Below, one piece after another: positions 1-8,631 of a stretch of DNA of 64,000 nt. The notes under the pieces were generated by a model. That model was not told the DNA's origin and ran no database searches. It worked only from the letters and a program-made list of their open reading frames with translations. Position 1 is the stretch's first letter, and each line of letters opens with the position of its first letter. A program made the position numbers and the translations under genes. This DNA is from Nosocomiicoccus ampullae. Lineage in GTDB: Bacteria; Bacillota; Bacilli; Staphylococcales; Salinicoccaceae. The stretch lies in the NCBI RefSeq assembly GCF_019357495.1, contig NZ_CP079110.1, forward strand, positions 1,178,001 through 1,242,000. The letters are read 5' to 3'.

Positions 1-184
1 GTTCAGCATTTAAAGGATCTGCTGCTCTAAAGAGTATAGGTCTCTTGATTGTCTTATTAATTTGTAAATGCCCGGCTTGCTCTGTTGTAATAGTACGCGT
101 TGTTTCGTCACTTTCAACCTCTTGATACGTACTACACCCTACTAGAGTAAAGAATAGTAAGCCCGTCGTAATTAACTTCTTCAT
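1..184 (-). CDS. Lipoprotein, partial (3' end outside window)
   Basis: Reading from 184 down to 1 gives 61 codons without a stop, so the gene runs off the window. The N-terminus is a lipoprotein signal peptide: MKK, a hydrophobic core, then the lipobox LVGC with Cys at residue 17. This predicts lipid modification and anchoring on the outer face of the membrane. The part seen afterwards is polar and shows no family I can name. Its ATG overlaps the TGA of the upstream VanZ-like gene in an ATGA arrangement (181-184), suggesting co-transcription and translational coupling. Function unknown. Confidence 0.75.
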   Translation of the reverse strand, partial: MKKLITTGLLFFTLVGCSTYQEVESDETTRTITTEQAGHLQINKTIKRPILFRAADPLNAE

Positions 185-735
185 GAATTATCCCTACTAA
201 TATAACCAATTATAAATATTTCTACTTTTTTAAAAAAGTATGCAATAAGTATTCCAATTAATGTACCAACTACATTTAAAATAACATCGTCAATATTCGT
301 CGTACGTCCAAGGGGCAATATATATTGCAACGTTTCGATACTTATTGAAAGTAAACATCCTAATATACTTGTTAAAAAATCTTTTTCAGTAATTAAATAA
401 ATGAAAAATCCGAGTGGTATAAATAATACGATATTCATACCTATGTTGTTGATAATCGCCTCATCAGTACCGTAATAATATAATTCTTTCATCGACTGAA
501 ACGGCGCTACATTTAACGTATGGCCTTCTATATTCGTTGGCATCAACGTAATTAAAAGTATTCCAATTACACTCATCATCATACCGACAAAAAGTACAAA
601 GTCTCGCAGCTTTTTATATGTATTTAATCGATATCCAAATTTTCTATTAATATATATTGATATTAATAACAATATTAAAATAAAACCAAAAAAGGTTGGA
701 ATTACCGGCCAAAACGCCTCAAATAAAACTGACAT
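181..735 (-). CDS. VanZ-like family membrane protein
   Basis: 184 residues with about five hydrophobic segments (roughly 10-30, 45-65, 95-115, 120-140, 150-172). Features typical of the VanZ-like domain are visible: LMPTNIEG after the second segment, NIGMNIVLFIPLGFF, the ETLQYILPLGRTTNIDDVILN stretch with conserved polar residues, and a final glycine-rich segment. In VanA-type clusters VanZ gives low teicoplanin resistance, but most chromosomal homologues have no known role. The SD is TTGGAGTAG just before the ATG. The stop overlaps the start of the lipoprotein gene, so the two probably form an operon. Confidence 0.85.
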   Translation of the reverse strand: MSVLFEAFWPVIPTFFGFILILLLISIYINRKFGYRLNTYKKLRDFVLFVGMMMSVIGILLITLMPTNIEGHTLNVAPFQSMKELYYYGTDEAIINNIGMNIVLFIPLGFFIYLITEKDFLTSILGCLLSISIETLQYILPLGRTTNIDDVILNVVGTLIGILIAYFFKKVEIFIIGYISRDNS

Positions 736-825
736 TCATCTACTCCAATACTATCCTACATAGACTCACTTATTTTATTATTTTACCACACACTTATTAT
801 TAAAGCGTAATTTAAAAGATAAGAT

Positions 826-862
826 AGATAAAAAATGACATTGAGAGTTCTCAATGTCATTA
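826..862 (-). terminator. Intrinsic terminator of the ABC exporter operon
   Basis: A 13-bp perfect inverted repeat (834-846 with 849-861) is followed, in the minus direction, by a T-run at 829-833. The arm includes the stop codon of the ABC gene ending at 860. Confidence 0.8.
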
Positions 863-2590
863 CTTTTTCATTACTTGTTTATAGTACATTTCTTTATATT
901 TACCATCTTTAGCAATTAGCGCTTGATGATTTCCTGATTCAACGATGTTTCCTTTATCTAGCAATAATATCTGATCTGCATGTTGTATTGTCGATAATCG
1001 GTGGGCAATAATCACTGTCGTACGGTTTGAAGATACAATTTTCATTGCTTTTTGCACGAGTTGTTCTGTTTCACTATCCACGTTAGATGTTGCCTCATCG
1101 AGAATTAGTAATGTCGGTTTAAATGCAAGTGCACGAGCAAATGAAATCAGTTGACGCTCTCCAAGAGATAAGGTCGAACCACTTTCTATTAGCTCCTCAT
1201 GAATTCCGTTTTCAAATCGTTCTAAAATCATTTCTCCCCCAACAGAAATCAGCGCATCTTTTGCTTCTTTTTCAGTGATACTTTCATTACCAAGACGAAT
1301 ATTATATAACAGCGTTCCGTTATAAATATACGGATCTTGCAAAACGATTGCCGTATGCTTTCTCATCGACTGCTTATTAATCGTTTTCGTGTCGACACCG
1401 TCAAATAATATTTCTCCACTATCTGGGTCATAAAATCTCATTAGTAAGTTAATAATCGAACTTTTACCAGACCCCGTATGACCAACAAGTGCAAGCGTTT
1501 CGTTTTGGTTAACTTTAAAATTAATGTCGTTTAATACAGGGTGTCCTTTAACATAAGAAAAGTTAACATCTTTAAACTCGATATTACCATTAAATATTTT
1601 CAGCTCACCAGTGTCTTCTTTTTCTTCTTCTTCGTCGAGTAATTCATATACTTTATTTGTCGCAACTCGTGCTTGTTCGATAACATCAAACACACCAATA
1701 ATTCCGTATAATGGCATCATAATCTTTCCTGCATAGTCAATCATTAAGTACATAGAACCGATGGACCACGTTGTATTTTGGAATAAAAACATATAACTAA
1801 ACACAAATATTAAAAACATAAGTACGACGCTCTTTAACGATTCAATTAAGTTCGTGTTTGTTAATGCATTTAATCGTGATAAGCGAACAGAACTTTCATA
1901 GTAATCTTCATTCAGTTTTAAAAATTCGTTAAACACTTTGTCTTCGTTGTTAAACGCTTGAATAACACTCATTCCACTGATTGATTCATTAATCGATGCG
2001 TTCATTTCACTATTTTTCTCACGTTTTATCATATTGTATTTGTTAGATGCTTTACGATATAAGTATAGCCATAAAAATAATACCGGTAAGATGAGTAGCA
2101 TGAGTAATCCTGCATATACGTTAACAATAAACGATGCAATAACAACTCCAATAATCGTAAATCCACTTGTGATGAGCTGTGATAGCACTTGAGTAAATAC
2201 TGTTAAAATCGTTTCAGTATCATTAGTAATTCGCGCAACGACTTTACCTGCTGGTAAGTTATCAAAATATCTCACTGGAAGTTTTTGTATGTGTCTAAAT
2301 ACTTTTAGGCGGATATTTTGAATGACTTTACTTCCGGCTTTTAATGTAATTATTTTAGAATAATAGGCAACTAGACCATTTGTGATTTCAACGAGTAAAT
2401 ACACTAAAAGCATAATGACAATACCTTTAACAACGATATTATCTTTCACTAAATAGTTATCTAAAATAATTTTTAATATAAACGGACCGAATAAATTAAG
2501 TCCAACCGCAATTAAACTAAGAAGCGCACCAAATATAAGGAGAGATCGCTGACCGATTGTAAATTCATATAGACGTTTAATTTGGTTCAA
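860..2590 (-). CDS. ABC exporter half-transporter (TMD-NBD), consensus-ATPase partner of a heterodimer
   Basis: About 576 residues: six-helix exporter TMD (1-310) then an ABC ATPase. Walker A GHTGSGKSS near 370, Walker B LLILDE with the catalytic Glu near 500, and H-loop IIAHRLS. The signature is degenerate: LSLGE instead of LSGGQ. The open frame extends to an ATG at 2641, but the only good SD (GGGGGTGAG, about 2602-2594) lies just before a TTG at 2590, so I take TTG as the start. This overlaps the upstream partner gene by 14 nt. With that partner it resembles the heterodimeric exporters YheI/YheH, BmrCD and LmrCD. Likely substrates are drugs or lipids, but this cannot be told from sequence. 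Confidence 0.85.
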   Translation of the reverse strand: MNQIKRLYEFTIGQRSLLIFGALLSLIAVGLNLFGPFILKIILDNYLVKDNIVVKGIVIMLLVYLLVEITNGLVAYYSKIITLKAGSKVIQNIRLKVFRHIQKLPVRYFDNLPAGKVVARITNDTETILTVFTQVLSQLITSGFTIIGVVIASFIVNVYAGLLMLLILPVLFLWLYLYRKASNKYNMIKREKNSEMNASINESISGMSVIQAFNNEDKVFNEFLKLNEDYYESSVRLSRLNALTNTNLIESLKSVVLMFLIFVFSYMFLFQNTTWSIGSMYLMIDYAGKIMMPLYGIIGVFDVIEQARVATNKVYELLDEEEEKEDTGELKIFNGNIEFKDVNFSYVKGHPVLNDINFKVNQNETLALVGHTGSGKSSIINLLMRFYDPDSGEILFDGVDTKTINKQSMRKHTAIVLQDPYIYNGTLLYNIRLGNESITEKEAKDALISVGGEMILERFENGIHEELIESGSTLSLGERQLISFARALAFKPTLLILDEATSNVDSETEQLVQKAMKIVSSNRTTVIIAHRLSTIQHADQILLLDKGNIVESGNHQALIAKDGKYKEMYYKQVMKK

Positions 2591-4319
2591 CCGTCTCACC
2601 CCCATGTTTAAAGTACTCATGTTGCGTTTTGTACCATCCATCTTTTTGAGTTAACTCATCATGTGTTCCTGACTGAACGATTTCACCGTCATCAATAACG
2701 ATAATTTGATCTGCATGTTCAACCGCAGAGAGTCTATGCGTAATAATGATTGTTGTTTTATCTTTGCGTGTTCGTTTTAATGCGTCGATAATATGTGCTT
2801 CAGTATTTGCGTCAACCGCACTTAATGCGTCATCTAATATAAGAATTTCTGGATTTTTAATTAAACTTCGCGCAATTGAGATTCTCTGTTTTTGACCGCC
2901 AGATAACGCGACACCCTTTTCTCCAACTTTCGTCTCTAAACCGTCAGACATATTATTTAAGTCATTAATTAATGCACTATTTTCAATCGCAGCTTGCAGT
3001 TCTTCATCTGTAGCATTCTCTTTACCAAAGAGTATGTTTTCTCTCACTGTTTTACTAAATAAGAAATTCTCTTGAGGAACATATCCAATTAAATCTCTGA
3101 GTTCTTCTTTACTAATATCTTTAATCGGCTTCCCATCGATAATGAATGAACCATTTCCTTCAGTATAGTACTTTAAAAATTGCTTAATAAACGTTGTTTT
3201 ACCGCTTCCAGTTTTACCAACGATTCCAAGTGTTTGCCCTTTTTTCAGTTCAAGATCAATTCCTCTTAAGTTATCTCTAGTAGATGTCGGATATGTAAAC
3301 GAATAATTTTTAAACGACACGTCGTTATTTTTTACAGCTCCATCAGATAATAAGACGTCATCCGTTTCGTATAATACGTCTTCAATTCTATTTAATGATG
3401 CGCGCCCTCTTTCAGTAATATCTAACATCATTCCAAATGCAAACATTGGCCAAATCATCATATTTAAGTAAATATTAAATGTTATAAATTCTCCAAGCGT
3501 AACGATATCATTTTGGATAAAATAAGCACCCGCCGCAAACGAAATGATAAATGATGATGCGACAATCAATGTTGTGACTGGTTCAAATAGTGCTTCTAAT
3601 CTTACAACTTTCATGACACGTTCAATGTAATTTGATGTCATCGCTTTAAAATCGTTATATTCTTCATTTTCTTGAACGTAACTTCTCGTTACTCTTACAC
3701 CTTCAACGACCTCTAGTACATTATTATTCATTTTACCGAATGCTTCTTGTGCAGTCATATGATGATCCATAATCTTTCTACCAATTTTAACTTCAGTCAC
3801 AATTAATAATGGAAGTGGTAATAGTGCAATAATCGTTAATACAGGATTAACGACGACCATCATCGTGATTAAAATAATCGTTCCGTATATTAGCGTATCT
3901 AAAATTGTAACAATTCCAGCCGTTGTTCCCATCGTAACACTGCGTAAATCATTCGTAATTCTTGCCATTAAATCTCCAGAGCTATTTCTTTCATAAAAAG
4001 ACGGAGACATCGCCAAATATTTTTTTACTAAGCGCTTACGTAAAATCGCATCGATATGATACCCTGACTGAGAAATATAATATATGCTTAAAAATGTAAG
4101 CAAATAAATTGATATAATAACAACAGAAAACAATATGAGAATATTTCTCATTAGCGTGACAGATAATGTTTCTGTCGTTATAAAATCGATTGTTTTCCCA
4201 ATAATCAGTGGTGGCATAATTTCAAGTAAATTTAAAATAATTGCGGACACTAAAATTATAATGAATTTAAATTTATGCTTTTTATAGTACCAACTGATTT
4301 TCTTTAAAAAAGTAATCAT
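2577..4319 (-). CDS. ABC exporter half-transporter (TMD-NBD), degenerate-site partner
   Basis: About 580 residues: exporter TMD with six hydrophobic segments, then an NBD with Walker A GKTGSGKTT, canonical signature LSGGQKQR and Walker B ILILDD, where the catalytic Glu is replaced by Asp. The H-loop THRLS is intact. Asp here plus LSLGE in the partner would fall in the same composite ATP site, the usual arrangement in asymmetric heterodimeric exporters. An in-frame GTG lies one codon upstream, but AAAGGAG is 6 nt before the ATG at 4319. First gene of a two-gene operon; the downstream half-transporter starts inside its last codons. Confidence 0.87.
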   Translation of the reverse strand: MITFLKKISWYYKKHKFKFIIILVSAIILNLLEIMPPLIIGKTIDFITTETLSVTLMRNILILFSVVIISIYLLTFLSIYYISQSGYHIDAILRKRLVKKYLAMSPSFYERNSSGDLMARITNDLRSVTMGTTAGIVTILDTLIYGTIILITMMVVVNPVLTIIALLPLPLLIVTEVKIGRKIMDHHMTAQEAFGKMNNNVLEVVEGVRVTRSYVQENEEYNDFKAMTSNYIERVMKVVRLEALFEPVTTLIVASSFIISFAAGAYFIQNDIVTLGEFITFNIYLNMMIWPMFAFGMMLDITERGRASLNRIEDVLYETDDVLLSDGAVKNNDVSFKNYSFTYPTSTRDNLRGIDLELKKGQTLGIVGKTGSGKTTFIKQFLKYYTEGNGSFIIDGKPIKDISKEELRDLIGYVPQENFLFSKTVRENILFGKENATDEELQAAIENSALINDLNNMSDGLETKVGEKGVALSGGQKQRISIARSLIKNPEILILDDALSAVDANTEAHIIDALKRTRKDKTTIIITHRLSAVEHADQIIVIDDGEIVQSGTHDELTQKDGWYKTQHEYFKHGGETVEPN

Positions 4320-4351
4320 CACATACTCCTTTCTTCTATATAATTATGTAT

Positions 4352-4379
4352 AAAAATAGGAGGGAATCATCCCTCCTAC
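4352..4379 (-). terminator. nagB terminator
   Basis: Stem 4357-4365 with 4370-4378 (arm TAGGAGGGA), 4-nt loop, and an A-run at 4352-4356 that reads TTTTT on the minus strand. It separates nagB from the ABC operon. Confidence 0.8.
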
Positions 4380-4428
4380 TAATGATTTAACTATATATTA
4401 CGATTTTTAAAATAATTATTCAATACAA

Positions 4429-5160
4429 TTATTCTTCGCCACGTGCAGCTTCATCAGTAATTAAAATAACATTATCATGGTTATGAAGAATAGATGCCGG
4501 AACATCTTCAGACACTTTTCCACTTACGAATAATTCACGTGCACGTTGTTTATTATCTCCTGAAATAAGTAAGATAATTTGCTTAGCTTTCATAATCGTT
4601 TTAAGTCCCATCGATAGTGCTTCTGTTGGAACGTCTTCTTTCTTCTCAAAAAATCTTGAGTTATCTTCAATTGTTTCATCAGTTAACTGAACTTTTCCTG
4701 TTAATGATTCAAAGCTCGTACCTGGTTCATTAAACGCAATATGACCATTACGTCCAATTCCTAATACTTGAATGTCGATACCAGTTTCGTCGATTAATGA
4801 TTCATATTCTTTTACTTCTTTATCTAAATCACTTGCGACACCATTTAAGATATTGATATTTTCTTTAGGAATATCTAATTTACTAAATAAGTGTTCGTCC
4901 ATAAAATAATGATAACTTTGATCGTCGTCTTCATCTAGACCAACATACTCATCTAAGTTGAATGTCGTTAAGTGTGATAAATCTAATTTTTCATCGTTAA
5001 TAAGTGTTGCGAGTACTTCATACATCCCTTCTGGTGTTGAACCAGTCGCAAGCCCTAACGAAAATGTTTCGTTCTCTTTTAATGCGTCAAAAATAATTTG
5101 TGCCGCTTCACGACTCATATCTTCATACGTTTTCGTTTTAATTTCTTTAAAATTTGTCAT
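4429..5160 (-). CDS. nagB: Glucosamine-6-phosphate deaminase
   Basis: 243 residues, the usual length for Gram-positive NagB. It converts glucosamine 6-phosphate to fructose 6-phosphate and ammonia in the cytosol, linking amino-sugar catabolism to glycolysis. Visible family motifs are LATGSTPEGMY near the N-terminus (phosphate binding), TFNLDEYVGL with the catalytic Asp region, and GIGRNGHIAFNEPG with the active-site His. SD GGAGGC lies 6 nt upstream. It is transcribed alone: its own promoter lies in the 3' end of the next gene and a terminator follows. No nagA is in the window. Confidence 0.96.
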   Translation of the reverse strand: MTNFKEIKTKTYEDMSREAAQIIFDALKENETFSLGLATGSTPEGMYEVLATLINDEKLDLSHLTTFNLDEYVGLDEDDDQSYHYFMDEHLFSKLDIPKENINILNGVASDLDKEVKEYESLIDETGIDIQVLGIGRNGHIAFNEPGTSFESLTGKVQLTDETIEDNSRFFEKKEDVPTEALSMGLKTIMKAKQIILLISGDNKQRARELFVSGKVSEDVPASILHNHDNVILITDEAARGEE

Positions 5161-5208
5161 TGTTTGCCTCCACTAAACTACAGAGTTGTAACCCTTTGTT
5201 ACATTCAG

Positions 5209-5269
5209 TACTTAACTACTATCTACGTTAAGTATTCATACATTATATTCCTTTTAAAATTAACTGTAA
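5209..5269 (-). promoter_or_regulatory. nagB promoter with inverted repeat
   Basis: On the minus strand TTACAG (5264-5269), a 16-nt spacer and TATAAT (5242-5247) form a good SigA promoter. Its -35 box lies just before the stop codon of the upstream transporter gene. Just downstream, TACTTAAC and GTTAAGTA (5209-5216, 5227-5234) form a perfect 8-bp inverted repeat, a possible operator or hairpin. A smaller repeat, GTAAC-N5-GTTAC, lies nearer the gene. Confidence 0.55.
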
Positions 5270-6468
5270 AACGATAACTGTAAAATATCATAGATTGATA
5301 TAAAAATAAGTGCGAAGAGTACAATTAATGAAATCACACCATATACAAATAACCACGCCGGATGATTGTAGTCCTTTGTGATATCTTTACGTTTAGATGC
5401 ATGTAAAACTCCACCTAATATCACAGGTATAATGAGTCCATTTAATATTGACGCTACATTAATGAGCATCACATCTTCTCCAGCAAGTAAGTAAACGAAC
5501 CAACTCGTTAATACAATCATCATTAAAATCGTATCAATATGAGTTTTAATAATGACGTTTACTGGCTTAATAAACGTTCCAATCGTATAAGTTGCTCCGA
5601 TAATTGAAGAAATAGAAGCAGCAATAAATAAAATTCCAAGTGCATATATGCCTAGATCACCGAAAATTTCTAAAAATGCCCCTTCTAATATACTATCTTC
5701 AAAGATAATGACATTTTTATTCGTTAACCCTAGAATTGTTAAAAATAATATAAAGCGTACGGCAGTTACAATTAGCACACTAAAAACTGCTGCTTTTGTC
5801 ACTTCTTTTTTATATTGTTCACCTGTTACACCAACGTCAATTAAACGGTGCGCACCTGAGAAACTAATATATCCTCCTATAGATAACGCGACCATCGTTG
5901 CAATTGACGTAATCGTATTAAATTCAATGTCTGGAATCACTGTACGTGCAAATACGAGTGAATATGGTACGTCAAACATAACAAATAAGAAACTTAATAA
6001 GATAATTGATGCGATAAAACTAAACAATACGATAATAAAAGTATAAAGTGTCATCCGATTTTTATTGAATAAAAATATTAATATCCCAATTAATATACCA
6101 ATGGATGCACCGAGTTTAACATCGATATTAAATAATAAACTCATCCCGATCCCAAGTCCTGCAATGTTTAATATATTAAAAGCAACTCCACCTAGTAATA
6201 CAAGCACCGACGTAAATGGCAGAGATTTTGGGATAATTTTTTCAATGACAATATTTGCAGGTTGATTCACTGCAGTGAGTATTCTCCAAATGTTCATTTG
6301 AATACCTAACTCGATAATTGCAGTCATTATAATAATAAATGCTAAATTCTCTTTAAATTGGAACGTATCTTCAGCTGTCGATAATAAAAATAAAGGACCA
6401 ATTGAAGCGGTGGCCATTAAAAATATCGCACTAAATATTTTACGTTTAGTTGTAACAGTTTGATTCAT
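5260..6468 (-). CDS. NRAMP-like (YcsG-type) multispanning transporter
   Basis: 402 residues with about 11 hydrophobic helices and short loops. The start ATG at 6468 follows SD GAGGTGAG; a GTG three codons earlier is less likely. The overall pattern, including the TM1 stretch ATASIGPLF and the TM6-like SIGGYISFSGAHRL, resembles the YcsG branch of the NRAMP/APC fold. The metal-binding motifs of true NRAMP proteins (DPGN in TM1, MPH in TM6) are absent, so manganese or iron transport should not be assumed. In Bacillus, ycsG lies with 5-oxoprolinase genes; none are here. Substrate unknown. Confidence 0.6.
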   Translation of the reverse strand: MNQTVTTKRKIFSAIFLMATASIGPLFLLSTAEDTFQFKENLAFIIIMTAIIELGIQMNIWRILTAVNQPANIVIEKIIPKSLPFTSVLVLLGGVAFNILNIAGLGIGMSLLFNIDVKLGASIGILIGILIFLFNKNRMTLYTFIIVLFSFIASIILLSFLFVMFDVPYSLVFARTVIPDIEFNTITSIATMVALSIGGYISFSGAHRLIDVGVTGEQYKKEVTKAAVFSVLIVTAVRFILFLTILGLTNKNVIIFEDSILEGAFLEIFGDLGIYALGILFIAASISSIIGATYTIGTFIKPVNVIIKTHIDTILMMIVLTSWFVYLLAGEDVMLINVASILNGLIIPVILGGVLHASKRKDITKDYNHPAWLFVYGVISLIVLFALIFISIYDILQLSFYS

Positions 6469-6492
6469 GACCCTCACCTCAATTGACCCTTT

Positions 6493-6912
6493 TTAATAAA
6501 GTGGTTTTAATATGTTATTAAATTGTTGTGTAACAAATAGCTTACGTCCTAAAAAGCGTAAATAAGTTCCGAAATTACTCGTTTCAACATCTGATGAAAT
6601 TACAAGTTCAGAACGTGACTCTACTGGCACGACGTTAATCATCGTGTGAAGTAAAAAGTCAAAACCATAAATCGTAAACTCTAAACGACGATTTTCAACA
6701 TGTTTTGTAACTTTTCCTAAATAAGTCTGCCCATTAAAAGTAATTTGAAATTTTGTTCCTTCTCTTCTTAAGTCTTTTGATTCAGATACGTATTTAATCG
6801 CTGATAGACCTTCAATTGAATCGATGAGTGTTTCATCTGATGATAAATACTCAAAAAATGTTTCTGGCAGCAGTTCTAACTCTTTGTTGTGAAAATATAG
6901 TTGAAGTTTCAT
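6493..6912 (-). CDS. SRPBCC-like (START-fold) hypothetical protein
   Basis: 139 residues, soluble, no signal peptide. A short helix near 15-30 (ETFFEYLSSDETLIDSIEG), a run of beta-strands and a long C-terminal helix (GTYLRFLGRKLFVTQQFNNIL) match the polyketide-cyclase/SRPBCC layout, a fold that binds small hydrophobic ligands. This assignment rests on pattern, not on a diagnostic motif. SD GAGGAG is 7 nt before the ATG. It lies between the YcsG-like and YitT genes on the same strand with short gaps, so all three may be one transcript. Function unknown. Confidence 0.55.
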   Translation of the reverse strand: MKLQLYFHNKELELLPETFFEYLSSDETLIDSIEGLSAIKYVSESKDLRREGTKFQITFNGQTYLGKVTKHVENRRLEFTIYGFDFLLHTMINVVPVESRSELVISSDVETSNFGTYLRFLGRKLFVTQQFNNILKPLY

Positions 6913-6929
6913 TGATTTCTCCTCTTATC

Positions 6930-7823
6930 TTAAATAATAAAGTTACCAAGCACATCGTTTACGTCGTGTACAACTACGAATGCAGATTCATCATTTTTCT
7001 TAATGACACGTTTTAATCGACCGAGTTGGTTTTTGTTAATAACAATATATAACACATCTTTGTTTTCTTGTGTGTAATATCCTCTACCATGCATGATTGT
7101 TACACCACGCTTAATATCTTTTGTGACGTGTTCAGCGAGTAGTTCTGGTTTATTTGAAATAATCGTCACTGCTTTTTTAGGATTCATACCTTCGACAATG
7201 AAGTCCATTACTTTTGTTGCAACGTATAATGCAATTATAGTAAGTAGTACTCTTTCTAAAGGAATTACTGTTAGACCTGAAAGTACAACAAGTAAATCAA
7301 AGAACAGTAACGCATAAGAAACATTTACATCTAAATATTTGTTTGCGATACGTGCTAAAATCGTCGTACCAGCAGTCGTTGCACCTACTCTAAAAATTAA
7401 CCCTATACCGATACCGATGAACATTCCACCAAAAATCATATTGACAATGACGTTTTCAAATTGCATTTGCCAAGTCTCTGTAAACCAGAGCATCAGTGAT
7501 GTCATTGGTATTGAGAATATTGTATAATACATCGCGCGTCTCGATAAAAATTTAAAACCAATCGCTAAAATAATCGAGTTAATAATTAAGTTCGTTAGTG
7601 CAGTAGACCAACCAAACGCATAGAAAAGTATGATCGATATCCCGATAACCCCACCTTCAGCGAGGTTTCCACCGATCATAAACGTATTAACTCCTACTGC
7701 GAATATAAAAGAGCCGATAGTGATAACGATTGCGTTAATTAATGTTTGAACAGTCCAATTTTTATTAAATGAAAGCTTTCGCTTGTTAAAACTTTCAATT
7801 TTTTCTTTTTTATTCGCTTCCAT
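6930..7823 (-). CDS. YitT family membrane protein (DUF161 + DUF2179)
   Basis: 297 residues. After a basic N-terminus come five or six membrane segments (about 30-210) with typical YitT features: GVNTFMIGGNLAEGGVIGIS and GLIFRVGATTAGTTILAR. A soluble C-terminal DUF2179 domain follows (about 220-297; HGRGYYTQENKDVLYIVINK). Many Firmicutes carry several paralogues; the transported substrate, if any, is not established. SD AAAAGGAG precedes the ATG. It diverges from the VOC gene at 7951. Confidence 0.88.
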   Translation of the reverse strand: MEANKKEKIESFNKRKLSFNKNWTVQTLINAIVITIGSFIFAVGVNTFMIGGNLAEGGVIGISIILFYAFGWSTALTNLIINSIILAIGFKFLSRRAMYYTIFSIPMTSLMLWFTETWQMQFENVIVNMIFGGMFIGIGIGLIFRVGATTAGTTILARIANKYLDVNVSYALLFFDLLVVLSGLTVIPLERVLLTIIALYVATKVMDFIVEGMNPKKAVTIISNKPELLAEHVTKDIKRGVTIMHGRGYYTQENKDVLYIVINKNQLGRLKRVIKKNDESAFVVVHDVNDVLGNFII

Positions 7824-7950
7824 TTAACCGACTCCTTTTATTAATAGTATAGGTTTAATTTTATAAGATTTGAGAACTTTATTCAATGCACTTATCGAGT
7901 TAATTCACACCTTTGATATAATTGACACAATAAAAGAAAGGAGAATTTTA

Positions 7951-8340
7951 ATGAAATCAATGACCCCATTCTTAATGTTTGACGGACGTGCGGAAGAAGC
8001 AATTTTATTTTATAGATCAGTGTTTAAAGATTTTGAAGTTGTGTTTATAAACTACTTTGAAACAGGCGATATGAAAGGCAAAGTAATGCAAAGCCTTGTC
8101 AATATTCATGAAAACAACATTATTATTAATGACGCTTCAATTACTCATGATTTTTCATTCACACCATCTATGAATTTTTTCATCGAATGTGAAAGTGAAC
8201 AAGAACAAATTGATTTATATGAAAAACTTAAATCAAAAGGCTCAATATTAATGCCATTAGATGATTACGGCTTTAGTAAGCAATATGCATTTGTCACTGA
8301 CCCATTTGGTGTTGGTTGGCAGTTAAATTTATCTGAATAA
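7951..8340 (+). CDS. VOC family (PhnB-like) protein
   Basis: 129 residues. The N-terminus MTPFLMFDGRAEEAILFYRSVF and the C-terminus FGFSKQYAFVTDPFGVGWQLNL-like region (about 105-127) match PhnB-type members of the vicinal oxygen chelate superfamily, which are dimeric beta-alpha-beta-beta-beta folds. Family members include glyoxalases and antibiotic-binding proteins; PhnB-like members mostly lack a known role. The frame is open 81 nt further upstream, but AAAGGAG sits 7 nt before the ATG at 7951, which also fits the family length. Single-gene unit followed by a strong terminator. Confidence 0.85.
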   Translation: MKSMTPFLMFDGRAEEAILFYRSVFKDFEVVFINYFETGDMKGKVMQSLVNIHENNIIINDASITHDFSFTPSMNFFIECESEQEQIDLYEKLKSKGSILMPLDDYGFSKQYAFVTDPFGVGWQLNLSE

Positions 8341-8346
8341 ATATAA

Positions 8347-8375
8347 AAAAACCGAAGTCTAAGACTTCGGTTTTA
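8347..8375 (+). terminator. Terminator of the VOC gene
   Basis: Stem CCGAAGTC/GACTTCGG (8352-8359, 8363-8370), extended by A/T pairs, with A-rich and T-rich flanks. It could act on both strands, ending the small minus-strand gene as well. Confidence 0.85.
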
Positions 8376-8409
8376 ATCTATATTACGTATTCATTAATAA
8401 AAATACGAA

Positions 8410-8544
8410 TTATCCAAGTAATTTAGAGAAAATATTTGTAAATTTACGGTTAGATTTACTTTCTTTAAGAATTTTATTGTTTAAAGCTTCTGTTTTATAT
8501 TCTTTAATACGTTGTTCAACCGGAATAATGTTAGTAGTATACAA
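8410..8544 (-). CDS. Small basic protein, 44 residues, TTG start
   Basis: A perfect SD, AGGAGG, lies 6 nt before a TTG at 8544. The frame runs 44 codons to TAA (8410-8412). The product is soluble and basic: VEQRIKEYKTEAL in the first half suggests an amphipathic helix, followed by a Lys/Ser/Asn-rich tail and a hydrophobic end (FTNIFSKLLG). A consensus SigA promoter lies 59 bp upstream and a terminator lies beyond the stop, so this is a complete independent unit. I do not recognise the family. The SD, promoter and terminator together make it likely to be expressed. Confidence 0.65.
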   Translation of the reverse strand: MYTTNIIPVEQRIKEYKTEALNNKILKESKSNRKFTNIFSKLLG

Positions 8545-8602
8545 TTTGTTTCCTCCTGATTTTTATTATTTATTTCATTTAGTTATTTTCTTTACTGTCT
8601 TA

Positions 8603-8631
8603 ATTATAGGCTTTATATCAACGTTTATCAA
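8603..8631 (-). promoter_or_regulatory. SigA promoter of the 44-residue gene
   Basis: On the minus strand TTGATA (8626-8631), a 17-nt spacer and a perfect TATAAT (8603-8608). The start of transcription would be near 8596, giving a leader of about 50 nt. Confidence 0.75.
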
